Assembly (NCBI GenBank): GCA_964387795.1
Contig: CAYLYP010000021.1
Coordinates: 1 to 45,611 of the forward strand
Source: CAYLYP01 sp964387795
GTDB lineage: Bacteria; Bacteroidota; Bacteroidia; Bacteroidales; UBA7960
Length of the DNA: 45,611 nucleotides
Direction of reading: 5' to 3'
Below, piece after piece: positions 32,856 through 40,937 of the stretch; within the stretch, counting starts at the first letter, position 1, and each line of letters begins with the position of its first letter. Under the pieces are notes generated by a model. It ran no database searches and had not been told where the DNA came from. It saw only the letters and a list, made by a program, of their open reading frames with translations. The translations under genes were made by a program, and so were the position numbers.

Positions 32856-34322
32856 ATGGGCATCGTAAATACAATAGAGGAGAATCTTGGCAAGCTGTTC
32901 CTGAACTGGAGTGGCCATGATGCAGAGAAAATATTACTATTGCCCCCTTCAGGGAGCAGCCGGAGATATTTCAGGATGATGGGTGGTGAGAAGTCGGCCA
33001 TTGGTGTTTACAACAGTGATTTAAGTGAGAATTTTGCCTTTCTGGGCTTTTCCCGCCATTTTTTAAGCCATAAGCTCCCGGTTCCGGATATCCTTGAGGA
33101 GGATTTGAACAATAACTGCTATCTGTTGGAAGATTTGGGTGATACAACCTTATTTTCTTTGTTGCCGGCAAATAATCCAGGGACAACTTTTGATTCGCAT
33201 GTGATTTCTCACTATAAAAAGGTGCTTGATTTTCTGCCAAGGTTTCAGGTTGAAGCAGGAAGGAGCCTTGACTATTCCTTGTGCTATCCCCGTCATGCAT
33301 TTGATAAAAGAAGCATGCGGTGGGACATGAATTATTTTAAATATTATTTTCTTAAGCTGGCGCCTATTCCTTTTGATGAGCAAAAACTTGAGGATGCTTT
33401 TCAATCGTTCACTGAATATCTGTTGCAGGTTGACAGTAAATATTTTTTATATCGTGATTTTCAGTCACGTAATATCATGATATATAATGGCGAGCCTTAT
33501 TTTATTGATTACCAGGGTGGCAGAAAAGGAGCCTTGCAATACGATCTGGCATCACTCTTATACGATGCCAAAGCAAACATTCCCTTTGATATCCGTGAAA
33601 AGCTTATAGATTATTATCTGAAACGCCTGAACGAATATGTGAAGGTTGATAAGAAACAGTTTGTGAGCTATTTTTATGCCTTTGTGGCCATAAGGATTAT
33701 GCAGGCAATGGGTGCTTATGGTTTCAGGGGTTTTTATGAACGTAAGCCTTTGTTTCTGCAAAGCATTCCTTATGCTGTTAATAATATCCGTTGGCTATTG
33801 GACAATCATAAATTGCCCGATGAGTTGGGTTATATCAGGGAAATCTTTGAAAAGATTGCAGTTGAAAAGAAACTTGTTGCCATTAAAACAGAAAATAAAA
33901 GATTGAAGGTAAGTATAAGCAGTTTTTCTTACAAAAAAGGGATGCCTGATGATCCTGGTGGCAATGGAGGCGGCTATGTTTTTGATTGCAGGGCTTTACC
34001 AAATCCAGGCAGATATACAGAATACCAGTCACTTACTGGTAATGATACTGAAGTAATTCAGTTTATTGAACAATATGACGAGTTTGATGTCTTTATTAAA
34101 AACGCTTTTTCCCTTGTCGAACTGTCTATTGGCAATTATATGGAACGGAATTTCCAGAACCTGATGGTTTCATTTGGATGCACAGGTGGGCAACACCGTT
34201 CTGTTTATTGTGCCAATAAATTGTATCAACTCATTACAGAGAAATATACAAATATTGATGTTGTGGTGAGCCATAGGGAACAGCCTCAATTGGAAATGGT
34301 TTATGGCGAAGAAAAAATGTGA
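32856..34322 (+). CDS. APH-type amino-sugar kinase (AmgK-like) fused to RapZ C-terminal domain
   Basis: Residues 1 to about 340 form an aminoglycoside-phosphotransferase-type kinase. The catalytic loop is YRDFQSRNIM near residue 199, with Asp and Asn in place, and the metal-binding stretch FIDYQGGRKGALQYDLASLLYDAK follows. This loop is of the AmgK kind (sugar 1-kinases for MurNAc/GlcNAc). Residues about 350-480 match the RapZ C-terminal domain (VFDCRALPNPGRY, SLTGNDTEVIQFIE, FGCTGGQHRSVYCANKL), which in RapZ senses glucosamine-6-phosphate. RapZ's own N-terminal P-loop domain is absent. A MurU-like gene follows, so the fusion likely makes sugar 1-phosphates for wall recycling, possibly tuned by an amino-sugar phosphate. 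The ligand and regulation are inference. Confidence 0.87.
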   Translation: MGIVNTIEENLGKLFLNWSGHDAEKILLLPPSGSSRRYFRMMGGEKSAIGVYNSDLSENFAFLGFSRHFLSHKLPVPDILEEDLNNNCYLLEDLGDTTLFSLLPANNPGTTFDSHVISHYKKVLDFLPRFQVEAGRSLDYSLCYPRHAFDKRSMRWDMNYFKYYFLKLAPIPFDEQKLEDAFQSFTEYLLQVDSKYFLYRDFQSRNIMIYNGEPYFIDYQGGRKGALQYDLASLLYDAKANIPFDIREKLIDYYLKRLNEYVKVDKKQFVSYFYAFVAIRIMQAMGAYGFRGFYERKPLFLQSIPYAVNNIRWLLDNHKLPDELGYIREIFEKIAVEKKLVAIKTENKRLKVSISSFSYKKGMPDDPGGNGGGYVFDCRALPNPGRYTEYQSLTGNDTEVIQFIEQYDEFDVFIKNAFSLVELSIGNYMERNFQNLMVSFGCTGGQHRSVYCANKLYQLITEKYTNIDVVVSHREQPQLEMVYGEEKM

Positions 34323-34443
34323 AACAGAGGATAAGAAAGCTAAAGACAATCTACCCGAAACCGGAAAGTTTCAATGCAAAAAATGCGGGTTGTTTGCCAT
34401 GAAAGAAAAGGAGCTTTGTAAACCCAAAAGCATCAGGAAATAG
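34303..34443 (+). CDS. Small Cys-containing protein (46 aa) between kinase-RapZ and MurU-like genes
   Basis: ATG 34303 opens a frame of 46 codons ending in TAG 34441-34443. It overlaps the end of the kinase-RapZ gene by 20 bases in another frame. It encodes a very Lys-rich start (MAKKKCETEDKKAKDN) and then GKFQCKKCGLFAMKEKELCKP. The CxxC followed eleven residues later by another Cys suggests half of a zinc ribbon. Short Lys- and Cys-rich proteins of this kind seem familiar from Bacteroidota, but I cannot name the family. The position suggests translational coupling with both neighbours, and the gene would be missed by a normal size cut-off. Confidence 0.65.
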   Translation: MAKKKCETEDKKAKDNLPETGKFQCKKCGLFAMKEKELCKPKSIRK

Positions 34444-34479
34444 TAAAGGACTTCATTCAATTCAATCATTGAGCACATT

Positions 34480-35220
34480 ATGAGGGCAATGGTCTTTGCT
34501 GCCGGATTAGGGACTCGTTTGGGCAGCTATACGTTATTACAACCAAAAGCTTTGGTAAAGCTTGGTGACAAGCCATTATTGGAATGGGTTCTCAGAAAGA
34601 TTGCACGCAATGGCTTTGATCAGGTTATTATCAATCTCCATCACTATCCTGAACAAATCAAATCAACGCTTAAGGGATTAAGCATTCCTGGACTGTCAAT
34701 CCATTATTCAGATGAATCAGATGAATTGCTTGAAACAGGTGGTGGTTTAAAAAAGGCATCTTCGTTCTTTACATCGGAAGACAAGGCCTTTTTAATCCAT
34801 AACTCTGATGTGATCAGCAATGTTGACCTGGCCAAAATGATGGAGTTTCATTATCAATCGGGGGCAATGGTAACGCTTGCAGTGAGCAGGAGGGAGAGCA
34901 GCCGTGTTTTTTATTTTGATGACAATCAATATTTATGTGGATGGGAAAACCGTAAAACAGGAGCCTTAAGGATGATAGGTGAAAATGTGGCATGCAAGCC
35001 CCTTGCTTTTAGCGGTATTCATATTATGAACCCGGAAGTGCTTGAAATTTTGCCTTCAGCAAATATATTCAGCCTAACAGATTTCTACCTTGATATAGCT
35101 GGTCAGATAAAGATTAAAGCATTTGAACATGATGCAAATAATTGGTTTGATATGGGAAAGGAATCAAGTTTTGAGCAACAGGCACAATACATTCTTAAAA
35201 ATCCTTCGGTCTTTATTTAG
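34480..35220 (+). CDS. MurU-like sugar-1-phosphate nucleotidyltransferase
   Basis: The 246-residue enzyme has the nucleotidyltransferase signature MVFAAGLGTRLGSYTLLQPKALVKLGDKPLLEWVL read in part: G-x-G-T-R-L and the Lys of PKAL. It has ETGGGLKKA and the metal-binding Asp in LIHNSDVIS. It lacks a C-terminal hexapeptide (left-handed helix) domain and so is the short type, like MurU (MurNAc-1-P uridylyltransferase). Paired with an AmgK-like kinase 37-160 bases upstream, it fits the recycling route MurNAc to MurNAc-1-P to UDP-MurNAc, known in Pseudomonas and Tannerella. Other sugar nucleotide products are possible. Confidence 0.88.
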   Translation: MRAMVFAAGLGTRLGSYTLLQPKALVKLGDKPLLEWVLRKIARNGFDQVIINLHHYPEQIKSTLKGLSIPGLSIHYSDESDELLETGGGLKKASSFFTSEDKAFLIHNSDVISNVDLAKMMEFHYQSGAMVTLAVSRRESSRVFYFDDNQYLCGWENRKTGALRMIGENVACKPLAFSGIHIMNPEVLEILPSANIFSLTDFYLDIAGQIKIKAFEHDANNWFDMGKESSFEQQAQYILKNPSVFI

Positions 35221-35554
35221 GGCATGCTGAAAAAGAGGAAGGTTAACAAGATGCATTTATATCAGCTCTTATGAAAATAATGCCTGAATGTAGTATTTAA
35301 CAATAGCATTGTAAATAATATTCATCCTGTTCGTTAATTGTTTTCAGCAAATCCTAAGTAAGGGTTTATTAATATTTCATAGGTGACATATTCCCAAACG
35401 TAATTTTCTATATTTAAGCTTAACGCCTTTATAATTAGAATATTTGACAATCAAATAATTTCAAATATTTACCAGAAAAATTAATTTCTGGCGTTTTTTT
35501 GATTTCTGGAATTGATAATTATATTGTATATTTGGTAAAAATTCAGTTTTGTTT
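35221..35554. other. AT-rich gap between the MurU-like gene and the AbiE pair
   Basis: No gene is visible. It contains a terminator-like hairpin at 35472-35500 and a TATATTTG -7 element at 35527-35534, 20 bases before the AbiEi-like start codon. The left part shows nothing else. Confidence 0.6.
35472..35500 (+). terminator. Terminator-like hairpin before the AbiE pair
   Basis: CCAGAAA (35472-35478) pairs with TTTCTGG (35485-35491) across 6 bases, followed by CG and seven T (35494-35500). It is the first terminator after the MurU-like gene and shields the toxin-antitoxin pair from read-through. Confidence 0.7.
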
Positions 35555-36322
35555 ATGCCAAAAATTATAGATATTCAATTAATTGAGGAATTTAAAGACA
35601 GAGACTCGTTCACAAGGGATGAGCTTTTTAAATTCTTTCAATATTTTGAACCAGACCTAAAAGAAAGTACTTTTGGTTGGAGAATATATGATTTAAAAAA
35701 AAGAAGTATTATTAAACAACGGATGAGGGGTTTGTATGCGATTTCATACAAACCAAAATACAAACCAGCAATATCAACTGATTTATTAAAACTTGCCAGG
35801 AAAATCAATGACAGATTTGAAGATGTAAAATACTGTATTTGGGAAACAAACTGGTTAAATGAGTTTTCACAACACCAATCCGGTAAAAAGATTTATGTAA
35901 TTGAGGTTGAAAAAGATTTTTTAGAACCCATTTTCTATGAGCTCAAGGAAAATTTCAAATATGATGTATATCTGTCACCGGATGAAAAAGCAATAAATTT
36001 TTATATTGCTGAAGGTATCCGGCCTATTGTGATTAAAAAAATAGTAAGCCGTTCTCCTCTATGCAAACGAATTGAGGGAAAAATAAAATTCAATGCACCT
36101 TCACTGGAGAAAATATTAGTTGACATTTTTTCGGAAGATAAGCTTTTTTATTATTCTCAGGGGATAGAACTGGTTCATATTTTTGAAAATGCAATAAAGA
36201 GTTATGATATCAATTATACAAAACTATATAGTTATGCAAAAAGAAGAGAAAGAGATAATGATATTAAACTGTTTTTAAACAATAACATGCAATATTTAAT
36301 AAAGGATATTATATATGTTTAA
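35555..36322 (+). CDS. AbiEi-like antitoxin (type IV toxin-antitoxin)
   Basis: The 255-residue protein from ATG 35555 begins with a winged-helix-like DNA-binding region (RDSFTRDELFKFFQYFEPDL...DLKKRSIIKQRMRGLYAIS). The remaining alpha/beta domain is of the sort paired with AbiEii toxins (DUF6577-like). The C-terminal four bases overlap with the toxin gene as ATGTTTAA, so the two are coupled. In AbiE systems the antitoxin represses its own promoter and counters the toxin indirectly. Base composition is much more AT-rich than the flanks, as for the toxin gene. Confidence 0.75.
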   Translation: MPKIIDIQLIEEFKDRDSFTRDELFKFFQYFEPDLKESTFGWRIYDLKKRSIIKQRMRGLYAISYKPKYKPAISTDLLKLARKINDRFEDVKYCIWETNWLNEFSQHQSGKKIYVIEVEKDFLEPIFYELKENFKYDVYLSPDEKAINFYIAEGIRPIVIKKIVSRSPLCKRIEGKIKFNAPSLEKILVDIFSEDKLFYYSQGIELVHIFENAIKSYDINYTKLYSYAKRRERDNDIKLFLNNNMQYLIKDIIYV

Positions 36323-37415
36323 CGAGAAATGTTTTACAAAAGAGTGGTTACAATCTTTTAAACAACTAACTGCTCATAGAAGAATAGATGTAATTATATT
36401 AGAAAAAATGATTTATGCATTACATCTTTTAGAACAGATTCAACAATGCGGATTAAAATTTACTTTTAAAGGGGGAACCAGTTTGATATTGCTTTTAGAT
36501 GAAGAGAATCGATTTTCTATTGACATAGATATTATCTCTAATACAAACAGGGAAGAACTTGAAGGTATATTAGTAAAAGTTATTGATTCGTCAAGATTTA
36601 CAGGTTTTGAACTTGATGAACATAGAAGCTACAAAGCTGGAGTTCCAAAAGCACATTATACTTTTACCTATGAATCTTCAATAAAAGGGGGTTTTGCAGG
36701 AACAGTGGTTTTAGATATTCTTACTGAAGATTCTCTTTACCCCGAAACAACAGGTAAAGAGATAAAGGTTAAATGGATCGAAACTGAAGATAGAACAATG
36801 GTTCAGGTTCCTACAATTGATGCAATTACGGGTGATAAATTAACTGCATTTGCACCAAATACAATTGGGATTCCATATATAAAAGGTGGACAAATTGCTA
36901 CAATGGAGATTTGTAAACAACTTTATGATTTAAGTAAATTGTTTGAGAAAATTTCTTCTGTTGAGATAGTAGCAAAAAGCTTTCTGCAATTTGCTAAGCA
37001 TGAAATTGAATATAGAAAAGAATCGCATCCGAAATTAAGCCCTGAATTAATACTTCAAGATACAATTGATACTTGTTTAATTATTTCAAAAAGGGAAAGA
37101 GGGAATAATGAAGAGAAAACAAAATTTAACTTAATCCAAAAAGGAATAGTTGCTTTTGGTACCGGATATTTAATGACAGGAAATTTCCGAATTGATAATG
37201 CAATATCCGCCTCCGCAAGAATTGCATTTTTAGCATCCAAATTGTTGTTAAATGACCTACGCCCCATCCCTTACTTTGAAGGACAAGACATGAGTGATTG
37301 GAGCATTAATTACCCGGAATGGAATTTCCTAAATCGATTGAAGAGGCAAGCGGACAAGTCAGCTTTTTATTACTGGTATCAAACTTTTAGCCTGTTAAAA
37401 ACGAGGTTATTTTAA
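36315..37415 (+). CDS. AbiEii-like nucleotidyltransferase toxin (type IV toxin-antitoxin)
   Basis: The 366-residue protein has the DNA-polymerase-beta-type nucleotidyltransferase motif FKGGTSLILLLDEENRFSIDIDIIS near residue 50, including GG-S and the D-x-D metal site. The rest (APNTIGIPYIKGGQIATMEICKQLYDL...) resembles the AbiEii helical part. Such toxins add nucleotides to target RNAs and give abortive phage defence. It overlaps the upstream gene by 8 bases. One 60-base line inside it (36361-36420) has 14 G/C, against 27 in one line of the neighbouring nuclease gene (38041-38100), which fits recent acquisition. Confidence 0.87.
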   Translation: MFNEKCFTKEWLQSFKQLTAHRRIDVIILEKMIYALHLLEQIQQCGLKFTFKGGTSLILLLDEENRFSIDIDIISNTNREELEGILVKVIDSSRFTGFELDEHRSYKAGVPKAHYTFTYESSIKGGFAGTVVLDILTEDSLYPETTGKEIKVKWIETEDRTMVQVPTIDAITGDKLTAFAPNTIGIPYIKGGQIATMEICKQLYDLSKLFEKISSVEIVAKSFLQFAKHEIEYRKESHPKLSPELILQDTIDTCLIISKRERGNNEEKTKFNLIQKGIVAFGTGYLMTGNFRIDNAISASARIAFLASKLLLNDLRPIPYFEGQDMSDWSINYPEWNFLNRLKRQADKSAFYYWYQTFSLLKTRLF

Positions 37416-37746
37416 CAACTGAAAAAAACAAGAATGAAATGAACATGTTTACGGTTGATTCAAAAATAAAATCAGTAAACATGTTGTTCATTCCGGCTAT
37501 TAACAATAAAACTTTATTGGTATTAATGTTTATACTTCAAAAGATTACAAGACATCACATAAACAATAGCCAAGCCAATCTTAAAAATTTTCCTGGCTAT
37601 TTCCAGTTGCAATAAAGCATTATATTTAATTGCCCACAAAAATTGCATTTTGTATCACTTCAAAGATATCCAAAAAGACTTTTGCAGGATACATTATGTA
37701 AAATGCTTTACTTTAAATATCTTTGAAGCAAGCTAATAAACATAGA
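37416..37746. other. Gap after the AbiE pair
   Basis: It holds an inverted repeat (37432-37452 with 37475-37493) with perfect core AACATGTTTAC/GTAAACATGTT, possibly a terminator without T-tract or the border of the insertion. A TATCTTTG -7 element lies at 37718-37725. No gene is visible. Confidence 0.55.
37718..37725 (+). promoter_or_regulatory. -7 element of the AddB-like gene
   Basis: TATCTTTG matches TAnnTTTG. The in-frame TTG at 37723 lies inside this element, so the ATG at 37747 is the likely start. Confidence 0.5.
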
Positions 37747-40638
37747 ATGCAACAAGGAGGAGAGATAAAGGCCGTAAAAGAAAGCTATAAAGAAGTTGAG
37801 GGCTCTTTTTTAATGCAACTTGCAAAAGAAATTGCCGGTGAGCATCAGGGCAATATGCAAAATGTCCTGGTTTTATTGCCTAACCGCAGGGCAATGGTGT
37901 TCTTCAGGCGACAGTTGGTCGAAATGATATCAAAGCCTTCATTTTTCCCAAGGGTATTAAGTATCGAAGATTTTGTATCACAGGCTTCAGGCAGGACGAT
38001 ACCTGACGAGCTGAGCCTGCAGTTCCGTTTATATGATGCCTGGACAAGAGTTGATCCTGAGGAGGAGCATTCATTTGAGGAGTTTTTAAGATGGGGAAGC
38101 ATTATGCTTTCCGATTTCAATGAGGTGGACTTATATCTTGCCAATCCCTTAGATTTATTTAGAAACCTAAGCGAAGCAAGGGCACTTGAACTTTGGAGCC
38201 CGGGGAAGGTCCAGCTTACAGCATTTCAGAAAAACTATCTTGAGTTTTTTCGTTCCATGTATGCCCATTATACCCGATTAAGGGAGGTGCTGGATGCGAA
38301 AAATGAAGGTTATTTTGGGATGCTTTGCAGGATGCTTGCCGAACAGCTTTCACTGATGGATTCATTAGTAAGTGGCCGCATCATTTATCTTGCAGGTTTT
38401 AATGCGTTGAGTATTGCAGAAGAGCAAATTTTCAATTACCTGATTAAGTTCAATCATGCACGTCCCCGATGGGATGCCGACCGTTATTATCTTGATGACA
38501 AGAACCATGAGGCTGGCCTGTTTCTAAGAAAGTACAGGGAGAAGTGGGGCAAAGAGGGTTTTAAGTTTATGTCGGATAATTTTCATCCTGACAGGAATAT
38601 ACAGGTATGTGGACTTTCAGGTAATGTGCCCCAGGTAAAAGCAGGGGGCAACCTGTTGAAGGGCTTTTTCAATGAAGATGTTTCGATGGAAAACACAGCA
38701 GTAGTGCTTGCAGATGAAAAGCTTTTATTCCCTGTATTAAATTCAATTCCCGGTGATATTGGATCATTTAATGTTACAATGGGTTATCCCATAAAGATTA
38801 CGCCATTGTTTCAATTGGTAAATATGTTTTTTCAAACACATATTACTGCGCAAAGATTACAAAGAAGAGATGCATCAGGTGCATTGTGTTTTTACTTTGC
38901 AGACTTACAAAAACTTGCAACATTGCCTCCTTTCAGGATGTTATTTGGCGATCAGGAAGTATCAGGATTGCAGGAAAAAATGCTTAAGTATAACAAAGTG
39001 TTTTTGTCGTGCAGCCAGATTGAAGCTTATCTTGGTATTGATGTAGTGGATGATGAGGCTTTAAGCAGGCTCTTTTTTTGTGAATATCATAATGATTTAA
39101 CAAGTATTGTTGTTTCAATAAGGAAAGTTATCAGAAAGCTTTATGACATCCTGTCCGAAGAAAAAGAGAAACGTATTGATCTGGCAATATGTGCTGCCAC
39201 CATACAGATTTTTGAAAGATTAGAGGGAATCCTCCGGGAAGCTCCATTTGTTGAAAAACTGGAAACACTCAGGAAGATATTTAATAACCTGATTGCAACA
39301 CAGAAGCTGCCTTTTGAGGGCGAACCTGTTGATGGGCTTCAGATTATGGGTCTGCTGGAGTCAAGGTGCCTGGATTTTAAAAACCTGATACTATTATCTG
39401 CCAATGAAGGCAGCCTTCCCAGGATCAGCCATCATAATTCATTTATCCCATTTGACCTGCGTTTAGGGTTTGGCTTGCCTGGTATCACAGAGAATGATGC
39501 CGTTTATGCGTATCACTTTTACAGGTTGGTTCAAAGGGCCGAAAACTGTTACATTTTTTATAATACCGATAGTGAGGTATTATCAAAAGGAGAGAAAAGC
39601 CGTTATATCACCCAGATGGAATATGAGCTTGGAATGCCTGCCCGTAATATCAGGGTTGAGATGGTGCCATTTCCGGAGATGAAAGCATTTCCGGGGATTA
39701 GTAAGCCAAAGGATGAGGCAACAATGAACAAGTTGTATAAGTTGGCTATGGAAGGATTATCGCCTACATCCCTGAATGCTTATCGAAACTGTCCACTTAA
39801 GTTTTGGTATCAATATGTTGCAGGAGTGAAGGAAGCCCGAAGCCTTGAAGAAACAATAGAAGCCCGGACACTTGGGAGTGTGGTCCATAAAGTAATTGAG
39901 ATTTTTTTTAGTGATTATACCGGAAGGATTGTTCATCCGGGAGATATCTCAAAGATGTTGCCCAGGATTGATGAAATACTTATGAAAACATTTCATGAAT
40001 TATATCCATCGGGGGAATTAAAGGTTGGGCAAAACCACCTGATAGTGGAAGTTGCCAGGAGGTTTCTGATGAATTTCCTGAGGGAGGAGGCAAAGTTTAT
40101 TGAAACGCTTGAAAAAGAGAATAACTTTTTAAGTATATTGAAGTTGGAAGAGAAACTGATGTCAGGCATGCTCATTCCATGTAACGGCCAATTGCTGGAA
40201 GTAAAACTAAGAGGTTATGCCGACCGCATCGACAGCTATGGGAACTGTCTTAGGATTATTGATTATAAAACCGGAATTGTTGATCGATATGCCCTGAAGA
40301 TGAAGCAATGGGATGAATTACTTGATGAGGAAAATGCTTCAAAAAAAGATATTGCTTTTCAATTACAGATGTATAAATGGCTGTATGAAAGCAGGAATGC
40401 AAATGAACGAAAAGAGATTGTCCCAATGGTGATCAGTATGCGCAAACCTTCAGAGACCTTTCCTGTGATATCTCCTGTTGAAGCACAGGAAGCTTCAAAG
40501 GGCTTTGAACCAGTTCTGAACCGTCTGTTGTCTGAAATCTACGATCCAAAGCTCCCCTTTGCCCAAACAAATAATGAGAGCACATGTAAACTTTGCCCTT
40601 TCAGTGGGGGCTGTATGAGGTTAAACCAGTATTCTTAG
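37747..40638 (+). CDS. AddB-like PD-(D/E)XK nuclease with Fe-S cluster
   Basis: The 963-residue protein has an N-terminal region resembling a degenerate helicase start (VLVLLPNRRAMVFFRRQL) and a long helicase-like body. The C-terminal nuclease domain starts with SPTSLNAYRNCPLKFWYQY and has GYADRIDSYGNCLRIIDYKTG, the Asp and D-x-K residues of the RecB-type active site. The Cys near residue 682 (NCPLKFW) plus the terminal TCKLCPFSGGC give the four ligands of the AddB-type iron-sulfur cluster. It would take part in double-strand end processing for recombination. The usual partner, an AddA-type UvrD helicase-nuclease, is not adjacent. Start chosen at ATG 37747 because the earlier TTG is in the promoter. 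Confidence 0.87.
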   Translation: MQQGGEIKAVKESYKEVEGSFLMQLAKEIAGEHQGNMQNVLVLLPNRRAMVFFRRQLVEMISKPSFFPRVLSIEDFVSQASGRTIPDELSLQFRLYDAWTRVDPEEEHSFEEFLRWGSIMLSDFNEVDLYLANPLDLFRNLSEARALELWSPGKVQLTAFQKNYLEFFRSMYAHYTRLREVLDAKNEGYFGMLCRMLAEQLSLMDSLVSGRIIYLAGFNALSIAEEQIFNYLIKFNHARPRWDADRYYLDDKNHEAGLFLRKYREKWGKEGFKFMSDNFHPDRNIQVCGLSGNVPQVKAGGNLLKGFFNEDVSMENTAVVLADEKLLFPVLNSIPGDIGSFNVTMGYPIKITPLFQLVNMFFQTHITAQRLQRRDASGALCFYFADLQKLATLPPFRMLFGDQEVSGLQEKMLKYNKVFLSCSQIEAYLGIDVVDDEALSRLFFCEYHNDLTSIVVSIRKVIRKLYDILSEEKEKRIDLAICAATIQIFERLEGILREAPFVEKLETLRKIFNNLIATQKLPFEGEPVDGLQIMGLLESRCLDFKNLILLSANEGSLPRISHHNSFIPFDLRLGFGLPGITENDAVYAYHFYRLVQRAENCYIFYNTDSEVLSKGEKSRYITQMEYELGMPARNIRVEMVPFPEMKAFPGISKPKDEATMNKLYKLAMEGLSPTSLNAYRNCPLKFWYQYVAGVKEARSLEETIEARTLGSVVHKVIEIFFSDYTGRIVHPGDISKMLPRIDEILMKTFHELYPSGELKVGQNHLIVEVARRFLMNFLREEAKFIETLEKENNFLSILKLEEKLMSGMLIPCNGQLLEVKLRGYADRIDSYGNCLRIIDYKTGIVDRYALKMKQWDELLDEENASKKDIAFQLQMYKWLYESRNANERKEIVPMVISMRKPSETFPVISPVEAQEASKGFEPVLNRLLSEIYDPKLPFAQTNNESTCKLCPFSGGCMRLNQYS

Positions 40639-40937
40639 TTCCTTTAGGATAAAATATTAAGAGAAGATACAAATCCTGGCATGATAACTTTATTGTTGCA
40701 TTATACAATAAAACGAGCTAAAGGCAAAAATGCTTGTGTTTTTATTCTTAACGATGCAGAAAGGATTAATATCAGGGCGCTAAATCGATATAGTTTTATC
40801 CGTAAGAAGGTGAAATTGAGTTTTGGTAATTGTATTTGGTGAAAGCATTTTTTTAAAAAAACAGCAGGAATTGCATGAAGCAATTCCTGCTGTTTAGGTT
40901 TTTATCCTATTTTTTGATTTATAAGATAAAGAGCGTT
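40639..40937. other. Convergent gap between AddB-like and alaS genes
   Basis: Only a bidirectional terminator (40849-40895) is seen. The remainder has no gene or other signal. Confidence 0.6.
40849..40895 (-). terminator. Bidirectional terminator of alaS and the AddB-like gene
   Basis: A 16-base stem (40859-40874 with 40880-40895) has a 5-base loop. A T/A-rich run on each side allows function in both directions. It lies 43 bases from the alaS stop. Confidence 0.85.
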
